From Nocardia miyunensis NBRC 108239 (lineage in GTDB: Bacteria > Actinomycetota > Actinomycetes > Mycobacteriales > Mycobacteriaceae), in the NCBI RefSeq assembly GCF_001613065.1, contig NZ_BDBQ01000043.1, positions 28,058 to 92,057 of the forward strand: DNA of 64,000 nucleotides, written 5' to 3'. Shown here piece after piece: positions 8,945 through 17,086 of this stretch. The translations under genes and the position numbers were made by a program. The notes beneath the pieces are model-generated. The model ran no database searches. It was not told the DNA's origin and saw nothing but the letters and a program-made list of their open reading frames with translations. Every line of letters begins with the position of its first letter. Position 1 is the first letter of the stretch.

Positions 8945-10363
8945 ATGCCCGGATCACCCGATTCCGACGATCTGTTCGCGACAACCCCGTTCCGAGCCGG
9001 TGCACCGAAATCGGAATTCCCCCGCTCGGAGATCAATCCGCTGGCCGCCTATCAGATCGTGCACGACGAACTGATGCTCGACGGCGTCTCCCGGATGAAT
9101 CTGGCGACCTTCTGCACCACCTGGGTCGAGGATCAGGTTCGGCGGCTGATGAACGAGTCGCTGGACAAGAACATCGTCGACAAGGACGAATATCCACAGA
9201 CCGCCGAACTCGAGTCCCGATGCACGCGCATGCTCGCGGACCTGTGGCACTCCCCCGACCCGGCCGGCACCCGCGGCACCTCCACGACCGGTTCCAGCGA
9301 GGCCGCCATGCTCGGCGGGCTGGCCGCGAAATTCCGCTGGCGAGCCCGCGGTGGCCGCGGCACCCCGAATTTCGTGTGCGGTCCGGTGCAGGTCTGCTGG
9401 GAGAAGTTCGCCCGCTACTTCGACGTGGAGATCCGCCAGGTTCCGCTGCGCGGCGACCGGCTGACCCTGCATCCGGACGATATCGCCGCGCACTGCGACG
9501 AGAACACCATCATGGTGGTGCCGACCTTCGGCCAGACCTTCACCGGCCTTTTCGAGGACGTCGCGGGCATCAGCCGGGCGCTGGACGAACTGCAGGACCG
9601 CACCGGCCTGGACATCCCGATCCACGTGGACGCCGCCAGCGGCGGATTCCTGGCCCCGTTCACCGCACCCGATCTGGTCTGGGATTTCCGGCTGCCGCGG
9701 GTCAAATCGATCAACGCCTCCGGGCACAAGACCGGCCTGGCGCCGCTCGGGGTGGGCTGGGCGATCTGGCGCGAGGCCGCGGATCTGCCGGACGAGTTGG
9801 TGTTCAACGTCGACTATCTCGGCGGCAATATGGCCACGTTCAACCTGAACTTCTCCCGCCCCGGCGGCCAGGTCATCACCTCGTACTACGGCTTCATCCG
9901 GCTCGGCCGCGACGGATACGACCGGGTGCAGTCCGCCGCGTATTCGGTGGCTCAGTACCTGGCCACGGGCATACAGAAGTTCGGCCTGTTCGAGCTCATC
10001 CACGACGGCGATCCGCTGCGCGGTATCGCGGCGGTGTCGTGGCGGCTGACCGGCGAGCAGACCTTCAACCTCTACGACCTGTCCGACCGCCTGCGCACCC
10101 GCGGCTGGCTGGTCGCGGCCTACCCGCTGCCCGCCGACCGGCAGGACGAAAGCATCATGCGCGTGCTGGTCCGGCACGGTTTCAGCCACGATATGGCCGA
10201 TCTACTGCTCGCCGATATGGGCCGCGCCCTGGACCAGCTGGACAAACATCCGCCCAGCAGCTCACTCACCCGCGAGGAGTCCGGTGGGTTCACCCACAGC
10301 GCGACAGCCGAGGTCTCCACTGCCGAACTGCGCCGCCGCGTCGAGCAAGCCGTGCGGCATTAG
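8945..10363 (+). CDS. gadB: Glutamate decarboxylase
   Basis: This PLP enzyme converts glutamate to GABA, consuming a proton, and is an acid-resistance enzyme in many bacteria. The 472-residue protein has the PLP lysine K262 in SINASGHKTGLAPLG, the GSSEAAMLGGLA phosphate-binding segment near 117 and HVDAASGGF near 228. AGGAGG lies 6 bases before the ATG, which rules out the longer upstream reading. No glutamate/GABA antiporter is seen in the window. The closest mycobacterial counterpart is Rv3432c. Confidence 0.95.
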   Translation: MPGSPDSDDLFATTPFRAGAPKSEFPRSEINPLAAYQIVHDELMLDGVSRMNLATFCTTWVEDQVRRLMNESLDKNIVDKDEYPQTAELESRCTRMLADLWHSPDPAGTRGTSTTGSSEAAMLGGLAAKFRWRARGGRGTPNFVCGPVQVCWEKFARYFDVEIRQVPLRGDRLTLHPDDIAAHCDENTIMVVPTFGQTFTGLFEDVAGISRALDELQDRTGLDIPIHVDAASGGFLAPFTAPDLVWDFRLPRVKSINASGHKTGLAPLGVGWAIWREAADLPDELVFNVDYLGGNMATFNLNFSRPGGQVITSYYGFIRLGRDGYDRVQSAAYSVAQYLATGIQKFGLFELIHDGDPLRGIAAVSWRLTGEQTFNLYDLSDRLRTRGWLVAAYPLPADRQDESIMRVLVRHGFSHDMADLLLADMGRALDQLDKHPPSSSLTREESGGFTHSATAEVSTAELRRRVEQAVRH

Positions 10364-10432
10364 GCACGCCGACGGCCGGGCTCGCCGCGTACTCCGGGCC
10401 CGACCGACCGGTGTGGCACCGGACGATATCCC

Positions 10433-11140
10433 TCACGCCGCGCGGGTGGCTCCGGTGGCGAACGGCTCCCAGCGATAGATGTCCGGCCGAGCCTCGTGGA
10501 ACAGCGCGAGATCGACCGCATCCAGCACGGCCTGATGCGGTCCGGGGCGACCGAGCTGGGCGGCCGAGACCGCGAGGCGCAACACGCCGCCGCGACGGGC
10601 GGTGCGGGCCGCACTCATCACCAGCGCGTGGCACCACCAGGGTTCGGCGCGGAAGCCCTCGCCCATGCCGTGCACCCAAGAACGTTGTGCCACATCGCGT
10701 TCCAGGTCGTGGACGGCCGTCAGGCTCAGCGCCAGGCGGAAGCCGACGTCCGGCAGCGCGGCCATCGCACCCTCGGAGGCGTTCCAGCGCGGCGCGGCGA
10801 ACAGCCGCGTGCGCAGCCCGACCTCCTCCATGACGCGATCGGCGGCCATCAACCGCAACCGCGCCTCGTGCCGGGGCAAGGTGGCGAATTCGGCGCGGCG
10901 GCGCTTGGTCGCGGCCTGGTCGTACCCGTGCAGCACGACCGCGTCACCGCCCTCGCGACGTTCCCGCAACCACTCCTGGGTGCGGGCGTCGTCGGCGAGC
11001 CGGTACTTACCCTTCAGCCGGGGCGCCACCAGCAGCGACAGCGGAACCTCGCGCCGGTCCATGTCCGCGGCGAATGCCTGCGCCTGCGCGCGGGTGGTGT
11101 CCCGGATTCCCGACACCGAGACGATCAACTGTGCACGCAT
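10433..11140 (-). CDS. DUF2334-type polysaccharide deacetylase-like protein
   Basis: This 235-residue protein begins MRAQLIVSVSGIRDTT and contains VVLHGYDQA, LRLMAADRVMEEVGL and RLFAAPRWNAS, features of the DUF2334 branch of the polysaccharide deacetylase superfamily. The His-rich metal site of true NodB enzymes is only partly recognisable, so activity is uncertain. No signal peptide is seen. It converges with gadB across a 69-base gap. A GAGGGG sequence lies about 8 bases before the ATG. Confidence 0.6.
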   Translation of the reverse strand: MRAQLIVSVSGIRDTTRAQAQAFAADMDRREVPLSLLVAPRLKGKYRLADDARTQEWLRERREGGDAVVLHGYDQAATKRRRAEFATLPRHEARLRLMAADRVMEEVGLRTRLFAAPRWNASEGAMAALPDVGFRLALSLTAVHDLERDVAQRSWVHGMGEGFRAEPWWCHALVMSAARTARRGGVLRLAVSAAQLGRPGPHQAVLDAVDLALFHEARPDIYRWEPFATGATRAA

Positions 11141-11325
11141 ACCCGCACCCCTCTGCCGATCCCGCTCATAGTCCTACGATGGGCGCGGGAGGTGTCCGAA
11201 CCGTGCAGTCCCGATGACGCGCCGACGAATTCGCGCTACCGAATCGGGCAATCATCCGACGACCGAGACCGTCCGGTCCCATGACATACCGTCCGGTCAT
11301 CACTTCGGGCCACCGCCGTCTCGCC

Positions 11326-11331
11326 TAGGAT
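11326..11331 (+). promoter_or_regulatory. -10 box for a leaderless transcript
   Basis: TAGGAT lies 7 bases before the GTG of the first small secreted protein. The second paralogue has the same layout (TAGGCT at 11835-11840). Confidence 0.5.
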
Positions 11332-11338
11332 CGAACGG

Positions 11339-11632
11339 GTGAAAGCAGCATTACTGACCGCACTGGCAGTTCCGTTGTTCATCGCCGTACCCGTTGTGGC
11401 ACAAGCGGATCCGCCGCCACATATCTTCACTCCGCAGCAGGAGTGCGAGGCGACCAAGGCCGTGGTCGACATGGAGCGCAAGCAGAATCCGCACGCCACG
11501 CCGCAGCAGATCACCGACGGCTACATGACGTTCCTCGATCGGCAGGGCGCGTTCAAGAATCTTCCGGCGGCCAGCCGCGAGCGCCAGCGCCAATACATCC
11601 TGGACCACATCGCCAACTGCCATCTGGCCTAG
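11339..11632 (+). CDS. Small secreted protein, first of two tandem paralogues
   Basis: The product is a 97-residue exported protein. Residues 1-23 form a Sec signal peptide ending in VAQADP, so the mature protein has about 74 residues. It contains two cysteines (in QQECEATK and IANCHLA) that could form a disulfide and a central KQNPHATPQQITDGYM segment. The gene at 11849 encodes a protein with the same architecture (QHPNATPDQIADDYDQM), so the pair arose by duplication. I cannot name a characterised family, although small exported proteins of this type are common in mycolic-acid actinomycetes. The GTG start follows a TAGGAT box and is probably leaderless. Confidence 0.75.
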   Translation: MKAALLTALAVPLFIAVPVVAQADPPPHIFTPQQECEATKAVVDMERKQNPHATPQQITDGYMTFLDRQGAFKNLPAASRERQRQYILDHIANCHLA

Positions 11633-11644
11633 GTTGTATCCTTG

Positions 11645-11760
11645 GCCTCCGCTCCGCTCCGGCGTGTTCGCGGCCCCCGAAGTCTCGCCGTTCGGCCCCG
11701 TGTCGGGCACTCGTTCCTCGCACCCGCCACGCGTCCGAACGGCGAGACGGGCCGCGAACC
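11645..11760 (-). repeat. Hairpin-forming repeat element (copy A)
   Basis: Arms at 11666-11695 and 11735-11759 pair across a loop of about 40 bases. The reverse complement is nearly identical to the element at 47041-47136. A T-A pair (11691/11739) replaces the C-G pair of the other copy, which supports selection on the folded form. The flank GGCCTCCGCTCCGCTCCGGC is shared as well. Confidence 0.7.
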
Positions 11761-11834
11761 TTGACCGTGAGGTGACGGTGACGGAGTGCACATCGTTTGA
11801 TTGCAACTGATCCACACCGGCTCCGTCACCTCAA

Positions 11835-11840
11835 TAGGCT
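11835..11840 (+). promoter_or_regulatory. -10 box for the second small secreted protein gene
   Basis: TAGGCT lies 8 bases before the GTG, mirroring the promoter of the paralogue at 11339. Confidence 0.5.
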
Positions 11841-11848
11841 CCGCCCCT

Positions 11849-12139
11849 GTGAAAGCCGCAGCACTCACCGTCCTGACAGCATCCCTCATGCTCTTCGCCC
11901 CCGCGTTCGCGCAGGCCCTGCCTCCACTTCCGAATCTGCACCCGACCCCCGACCAGATGTGCGACAACACCCAGCAAATCGTGAACACGGTGCGCGCACA
12001 GCATCCGAACGCCACTCCGGACCAGATCGCCGACGACTACGACCAGATGATGGGCGCGAAGGTGCCCGGCTATCAGCTCGTCCAGGGACAGCAGCACCAG
12101 CAGCTGCTGGAGCTGATCCAGGCCTGCGGAATCCGCTGA
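11849..12139 (+). CDS. Small secreted protein, second of two tandem paralogues
   Basis: This 96-residue exported protein has a signal peptide through about residue 23 (ending AFAQALP). As in its neighbour, two cysteines (DQMCDNTQQ and IQACGIR) bracket the mature domain, and HPNATPDQIADDYDQM aligns with HATPQQITDGYMTF of the first copy. Both genes start with GTG AAA GC, preceded by a similar -10 box. An upstream in-frame ATG would put 16 residues before the signal peptide and is not favoured. The function is unknown; extracytoplasmic location is the only safe inference. Confidence 0.75.
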   Translation: MKAAALTVLTASLMLFAPAFAQALPPLPNLHPTPDQMCDNTQQIVNTVRAQHPNATPDQIADDYDQMMGAKVPGYQLVQGQQHQQLLELIQACGIR

Positions 12140-12166
12140 GCCGCGCCCGTTCGTCGTGCCGCTACC

Positions 12167-14353
12167 TCAGCGGTCGCCGAGGCCGAGCGTGTCCAGCACC
12201 CAGGCGTATTCGAACGCCACTTCCTTCCACTTCTCGTACTTTCCGCTGACGCCGCCGTGACCGGCGCTCATCTCGGTCTTCAGCAGCAGGCGCGAGTGGC
12301 CGGTCGAGGTGGCCCGCAGCCTGGCGATCCACTTGGCCGGTTCGACGTACAGCACGCGGGTGTCGTTGAGGCCGGTGGTGGCCAGGATCGCCGGATAGTC
12401 CACCGCCCGGACGTTCTCGTAGGGCGAGTACGACTTCATGTACTCGTACACCGCCGGATCCTCCAGCGGATTTCCCCACTCGTCCCATTCGGTCACGGTC
12501 AGCGGCAGTGACGGATCCAGGATCGAGGTCAGCGGGTCCACGAACGGCACGGCCGCCAGAATTCCGGCGAACAGTTCCGGCGCGAGATTGGCGACCGCGC
12601 CGACCAGCAGGCCGCCCGCACTGCCGCCGTCGGCGACCAGGCGGTCCGGCGCGGTGACGCCGGTATCGACCAGATGCCTTGCGCAGGAGACGAAATCGGT
12701 GAAGGTGTTCTTCTTGCGCAGCGTCTTGCCGTGCTCGTACCAGAGCCGGCCCATCTCACCGCCGCCGCGCACGTGCGCGACCGCGAACACCATGCCGCGA
12801 TCCAGCAGCGACAGCCGCGACACCGAGAAACCCGGATCCATACTGGCCTCGTAGGAGCCGTATCCGTAGAGCAGCAACGGGTTCGGCTCATCCGCCGGCA
12901 GATCCCTGCGCCGCACCAGCGAGATCGGGATCCGGGTGCCGTCCGCGGCGATGGCCCAATCACGGTGCTGCTCATAGTCTTCCGGGTCGTAGCCGCCCAG
13001 CACCGCCTGCTCCTTGCGCAGCAGCAGCTCACCCGTTGCGGGTACGTAATCGAACACGCGCACCGGCGTGATGTACGAGGTCACGCCGACCCGCAGCGTC
13101 GGCTGCGCCCACTCCGGATTGCCCAGCACGCCCGCGGAGAACAACTCGAGCCCGAAATCCAGCTCGCGCAGTTCGCCGTAACCGCCGGATGTCAACGGCC
13201 ACACCGCGACTCGCGGCAGCGCACCGCGGCGATAGGACAGCGCCAGATGGTCGGCGAAACAGTCCACACCCTCGAGCCGCACATCCTCGCGATGTTCGAC
13301 GAGGGTGGTCATGGCGGCCGGGTCCTCGACGGGAGCCTCGGCGAGCACGAAGTTCTCCGCCTTGACCGTTCCGCCGCCGGGTGCGGGCACCTCGCCGTTG
13401 TGCAGGATCAGGAATCGGTCCCGCCCGCCGATGACCGCGTGCTCGGCGACGTACTCCACACCCTCCCGGCGCGGCAGCAGCACCCGGAACTCGCCCTCGG
13501 GATCATCGGATTCCAGGACCCGGATCTCGGTGGTGATCTTCGAATGCACCCCGATCATCAGGTACTTCTCCGAACGGGTGGTGTCCATGCCCACCGAGAA
13601 GCGCTCGTCCGGCTCGTGGAACACCCGGACGTCCTGCTCGTTCGGCGTGCCGAGCCGGTGCCGCCAGACGGTGTCCGAGCGCCATGCCTCGTCGTAGGTC
13701 TGATAGAACACGTGCGTACCGTCCAGCGACCAGGTCGCATCCGGTACGGTGCCCGCGATCTCGTCGGCGAGCTCGGCCCCGGTGCGCAGATCCTTGAAGC
13801 GCAGCACATATCGCTCGTCGCCGACGGTGTCCACCGAATAGGCCAGCAGATTGCCGTCGTTGCTGATCGAGTACGCGCCGACGGCGAAGTACTCGTGTCC
13901 CTCGGCCAGCAGGTTGCTGTCCAGCAGCACCTGCTCGCCGGGGACCTCGGTGGTGGCCTCGAGCGTGGGCGGGGTCCAGTCGTCCTTCGATCCGATCGGG
14001 CAGCGGCAGTGCGCGCCGTACTGTTTGCCCTCGAAGCTGCGCGAGTAGTACCAGAAATCGCCCATCCGGACCGGCACCGACAGATCGGTCTCCTGCGTGC
14101 GGGATTTGATCTCGTCGAAGATCTTGTCCCGCAACGGCTGTAGCTGCGCCGTGCAAGCCTCGGTGTAGGCGTTCTCCGCCTCCAGGTAGGCGATGACCTC
14201 CGGATCCTCCTTGTCGCGCAACCACTCGTATTCGTCGACGACGACGTCGCCGTGGTGCACGCGCTGCGCCGGGACCCGCTTCGCGATCGGCGGCGTCACC
14301 ACGGACGGATCGGCGGCGTTGCGGATCGGGCCGGTACCAGTGTCGAGAGCCAT
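12167..14353 (-). CDS. ptrB: S9 family prolyl oligopeptidase (oligopeptidase B type)
   Basis: This 728-residue serine peptidase cleaves short peptides, in the oligopeptidase B group after basic residues. It has the N-terminal beta-propeller (about 70-410) and a C-terminal alpha/beta-hydrolase domain with nucleophile GGSAGGLLVGA near residue 560 and the catalytic His in SAGHGGVSGKYEKW near 705. In M. tuberculosis the equivalent locus is split into ptrBa and ptrBb; here it is one intact gene. The ATG at 14351-14353 is preferred because GGTGGAG lies just upstream; another ATG is 9 bases further out. No signal peptide is present. Confidence 0.92.
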   Translation of the reverse strand: MALDTGTGPIRNAADPSVVTPPIAKRVPAQRVHHGDVVVDEYEWLRDKEDPEVIAYLEAENAYTEACTAQLQPLRDKIFDEIKSRTQETDLSVPVRMGDFWYYSRSFEGKQYGAHCRCPIGSKDDWTPPTLEATTEVPGEQVLLDSNLLAEGHEYFAVGAYSISNDGNLLAYSVDTVGDERYVLRFKDLRTGAELADEIAGTVPDATWSLDGTHVFYQTYDEAWRSDTVWRHRLGTPNEQDVRVFHEPDERFSVGMDTTRSEKYLMIGVHSKITTEIRVLESDDPEGEFRVLLPRREGVEYVAEHAVIGGRDRFLILHNGEVPAPGGGTVKAENFVLAEAPVEDPAAMTTLVEHREDVRLEGVDCFADHLALSYRRGALPRVAVWPLTSGGYGELRELDFGLELFSAGVLGNPEWAQPTLRVGVTSYITPVRVFDYVPATGELLLRKEQAVLGGYDPEDYEQHRDWAIAADGTRIPISLVRRRDLPADEPNPLLLYGYGSYEASMDPGFSVSRLSLLDRGMVFAVAHVRGGGEMGRLWYEHGKTLRKKNTFTDFVSCARHLVDTGVTAPDRLVADGGSAGGLLVGAVANLAPELFAGILAAVPFVDPLTSILDPSLPLTVTEWDEWGNPLEDPAVYEYMKSYSPYENVRAVDYPAILATTGLNDTRVLYVEPAKWIARLRATSTGHSRLLLKTEMSAGHGGVSGKYEKWKEVAFEYAWVLDTLGLGDR

Positions 14354-14456
14354 GCGCTCCACCGTAGTCGGCGGGTCCGACAGGGCTGGTCGGACCCGGT
14401 GCGGCGGGCCCTGCCGGGCCCGCCGTGGCGCTCCCGGCGGGAACGTCGTGCCGACG

Positions 14457-14672
14457 CTAGGTCAATCTACGGGCGCGCGGGGTCACTCCCGGCAGCCGCG
14501 GGCCGACCACACCGTGGTCGCCGCGGCGAGCTTCCATCAAGAAGAACAGGGCCGCCTTGCGGCGCAGACACTGGTCCGCGGGGCAAGTGTTGTGGATACG
14601 CAAGATGTTGTGAGCCTGCTCGACGGTAAGGTGCCGGGGCACTACCGCGCAACTGTCGAAGACGGGTGCCAT
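14457..14672 (-). CDS. Small conserved-looking hypothetical protein
   Basis: The product is 71 residues, MAPVFDSCAVVPRHLTVEQ... with HNTCPADQCLRRKAALFFL in the middle. The cysteine pair CPADQC and the mixed helical character look like a real small actinobacterial protein rather than a random frame, and GGAG lies 6-7 bases before the ATG. A second ATG 12 bases upstream is possible. No family is recognised. The gene is downstream of no obvious operon partner. Confidence 0.5.
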   Translation of the reverse strand: MAPVFDSCAVVPRHLTVEQAHNILRIHNTCPADQCLRRKAALFFLMEARRGDHGVVGPRLPGVTPRARRLT

Positions 14673-14684
14673 GCGGTGCTCCAT

Positions 14685-15273
14685 CCTTTGTCGTGCCATG
14701 CTGTGACGCGGCGCGGGCGCCGGGCCTGGGCGGACCGGTGGACGCTGTATTCCCGCCACGAAGTTCTGAGTTTCCGCTCAGCTTGCCGGATAAACCACAC
14801 GAGCCGGATAACACGGGAGAAATGTCCGCTGTCCGCCGAATGCCGCCCCATGTGATCGATCCCATTCCGGCCGGATACCCGCGCGACCGTCCGGTTTGCC
14901 GGGAACCGCACAGATCGGGCACCTCGTCCACCACACTGGACAACCGACCATTGCGACCGGGTCCGGTCGCGCGCGTCAACCAACCCCACCCGACCTGCCC
15001 TAATGCTCGGCACAGCGGCATGTCGACCGGAAAGCCGGGGCCGCGACGGTCCTGGGATCCCACCAGCGCCGGGCGGCGGACGCCTCCCGCGACGGCGACC
15101 CGAACCACCATTCCGGAAGGCCCACTTCCACATCGGAATAACGCCAATACGGTGTAGTCCATATCAACTGGCACGGACGATATTCCGCTCGGAATTACCC
15201 TTTTGTCTCAGGTGTTGAACATCACTATTCTCATGTGGTTCATATTGGGTCACGAACCAGTGCAGGAGCATCC
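14685..15273. other. Intergenic stretch with no recognisable gene
   Basis: About 590 bases separate the small hypothetical gene from the DUF397 gene. Base composition becomes less GC-rich toward 15190-15250, as expected for a promoter region of the DUF397 gene. I see no credible gene, repeat or RNA in the rest. Confidence 0.4.
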
Positions 15274-15486
15274 GTGGAAGAGAAGAACCGTGAGATCGAG
15301 CCCGACGCCGTCTGGCACCGCAGCAGCGAGACCGGGGGCGTCGAGGTGGCGTTCCTGGCCACAGGCAACATCGGGCTGCGCGATGCGAAGAATCCCGACG
15401 GCCCGGTGCTGATCTTCACCCCCGGCGAGTGGCGGGCCTTCGTCGCGGGCGCCAAGGACGGGGAATTCAACCGGCCCGGAGCCTGA
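15274..15486 (+). CDS. DUF397 domain protein
   Basis: This 70-residue protein has the DUF397 pattern: WHRSSETGGVEVAFLATGN, then IGLRDAKNPDGPVLIFTPGEWRAF and a short tail. DUF397 proteins in actinomycetes are usually encoded beside XRE-type regulators; no such partner is adjacent here, so this is an orphan copy. AGGAG at 15264-15268 precedes the GTG start by 5 bases. It ends 18 bases from the convergent esterase gene. Confidence 0.85.
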   Translation: MEEKNREIEPDAVWHRSSETGGVEVAFLATGNIGLRDAKNPDGPVLIFTPGEWRAFVAGAKDGEFNRPGA

Positions 15487-15504
15487 TCCGCGCGTCGCCG
15501 CCGT

Positions 15505-16461
15505 TCACGCGCCCAGCGCCCGCGCCACCGTTGGCCAGGAGTTGTGCAGATCGTCCTTCCAGTAGGCCCACGAATGCGTGCCGACCGGATTCTGGACGAT
15601 GTCGGCCGGAATGTTCAACGCGCGCAGGCGCTGCGCGAACGCGGTGACGCAGGTGTCCACGGCGGCCTCGATCGGGACGCCGGTCAGGATGTTCTCCGCC
15701 AGTTGCGGTTTCAGCTCGCCCTCGTGCGGTCCGGGCACGCCCGAGCCGGTGGACAGGTAGATGGTCTTGCCGCGCAGGCGATTCGCGAGCAGCGCCGGAT
15801 CGTGCGCGCCCCAGTCCGGGCTGCCCGGCGCACCCCACATATTGCCCGGATCACCACCGCGATTGGCGATGGAGAACATGATCGGCCACTGCGCCATCCC
15901 CATGTCCGGGCACGCGCTGTAGCCGGCGACCGCGCGGTACAGCTGCGGATTGCGCACGGCCAGAGTGAAAGCCGCCATCCCGCCCATGGACAGTCCGCCG
16001 ATCCCGTTGACGCCGTTGCCCGCGAACGTGCGGTCGACGATCGGCGGCAGCTCCCGGGTCAGGAACGTCTCCCATTGGTAGTGGCCGAGATTCGGGTCCT
16101 CGCGCTCCCAGTTCGTGTAGTAGCTGGCCTCCCCGCCCATCGGCAGCACCACGTTGACGTTCTTGTTCGCGAAGAACGGCTCGGCGTCGGTGGCGTTGGT
16201 CCAACTGCTCTGCAGCGGGCCCGGATCCAGGCCGTCGAGCAGGTAGTAGGAGGGCCGGGCGTGCGAGCCGACCGGATGCAGCACCTGCACCTGCACGACG
16301 TGGCCCATCGCGGGCGAGTCGATGAACAGCGCGGACCTGGTCGGCCCCAGCTGGGTCGTCCCGACGACCCGGGCCGCCGCGGCGCGCGGTTGCCCGATCA
16401 GCGACGCGGAAATTCCCAGAACCATGGCCAGCACCACAACAGCTATCGACCCGTGCCGCAT
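15505..16461 (-). CDS. Exported antigen-85/esterase-D family protein
   Basis: This 318-residue exported alpha/beta hydrolase resembles Rv0774c and the mycolyltransferase family. A signal peptide occupies residues 1-31 (hydrophobic IAVVVLAMVLGISASLI, then AAAA). The nucleophile is Ser158 in GIGGLSMGGMAAF, and a late HSWAYW carries the likely catalytic His. It could act on envelope lipids such as trehalose mycolates, but the Ag85-specific substrate residues cannot be checked by eye. The ATG at 16459-16461 has GGAGG 8-12 bases upstream. The position between purB and purD is as in mycobacteria. Confidence 0.85.
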   Translation of the reverse strand: MRHGSIAVVVLAMVLGISASLIGQPRAAAARVVGTTQLGPTRSALFIDSPAMGHVVQVQVLHPVGSHARPSYYLLDGLDPGPLQSSWTNATDAEPFFANKNVNVVLPMGGEASYYTNWEREDPNLGHYQWETFLTRELPPIVDRTFAGNGVNGIGGLSMGGMAAFTLAVRNPQLYRAVAGYSACPDMGMAQWPIMFSIANRGGDPGNMWGAPGSPDWGAHDPALLANRLRGKTIYLSTGSGVPGPHEGELKPQLAENILTGVPIEAAVDTCVTAFAQRLRALNIPADIVQNPVGTHSWAYWKDDLHNSWPTVARALGA

Positions 16462-16593
16462 ATCCCCGCCTCCATCAGCCCTGTGATCCCGAATCATCAA
16501 GATAACCCGCGCAAACAGGTCAGGGGGTGATTTGACCAAGGGGCTTTCGACTGGCAAATCACCGGCTCGAGCGGGACGCGACCGGTGAACGGC

Positions 16594-17028
16594 CTATTCC
16601 GACGCCAGCCGTCCCAACGCGCCGCGGATGGATGCGGCCAGATAGTCCAGATCCTCCCGCGGCGGCGTCCGCGGCCGTCCGCGCAGCCCGAACCCGTCGC
16701 CCGGGGTGCGCGGAATGACGTGCAGATGCACGTGGAACACCTCCTGGCCGGCCGTAACACCGTCGGCGAGAAAGAAATTCACCCCGTCGCAGTTCACCTC
16801 GCCGGTCCGCAGCGCCGCGGCCAGCTGCTGCCCGACCCGGAACAGCTTGCCGCCGATCTCGGGATCCAGCTCGGCCAGGGACCGCGCGGGCGCCTTCGGC
16901 ACCACCAGCAGATGACCGGGCGTCATCGGGCGAATATCCATGAACGCCAGCACATCCGGGTCCTCGTAGACGATCGATGCCGGAGCCCGGCCGGCCACGA
17001 TGTCGGCGAAGATCGTGTATGGATCCAT
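16594..17028 (-). CDS. HIT family protein
   Basis: This 144-residue histidine-triad hydrolase or transferase acts on nucleotide conjugates. The triad HVHLHV is at residues 99-104, preceded by PMTPGHLLVVPK near 34. TATAAA lies 6 bases before the ATG at 17026-17028, suggesting a leaderless start; an in-frame ATG 18 bases upstream is possible. A second HIT gene is at 23.5 kb. The precise substrate is unknown. Confidence 0.9.
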   Translation of the reverse strand: MDPYTIFADIVAGRAPASIVYEDPDVLAFMDIRPMTPGHLLVVPKAPARSLAELDPEIGGKLFRVGQQLAAALRTGEVNCDGVNFFLADGVTAGQEVFHVHLHVIPRTPGDGFGLRGRPRTPPREDLDYLAASIRGALGRLASE

Positions 17029-17086
17029 ACTGCGTTTATAGGCCATCCCGGGCCGATATGGCGACCGCTCGGCTACCGGCTCCCGG

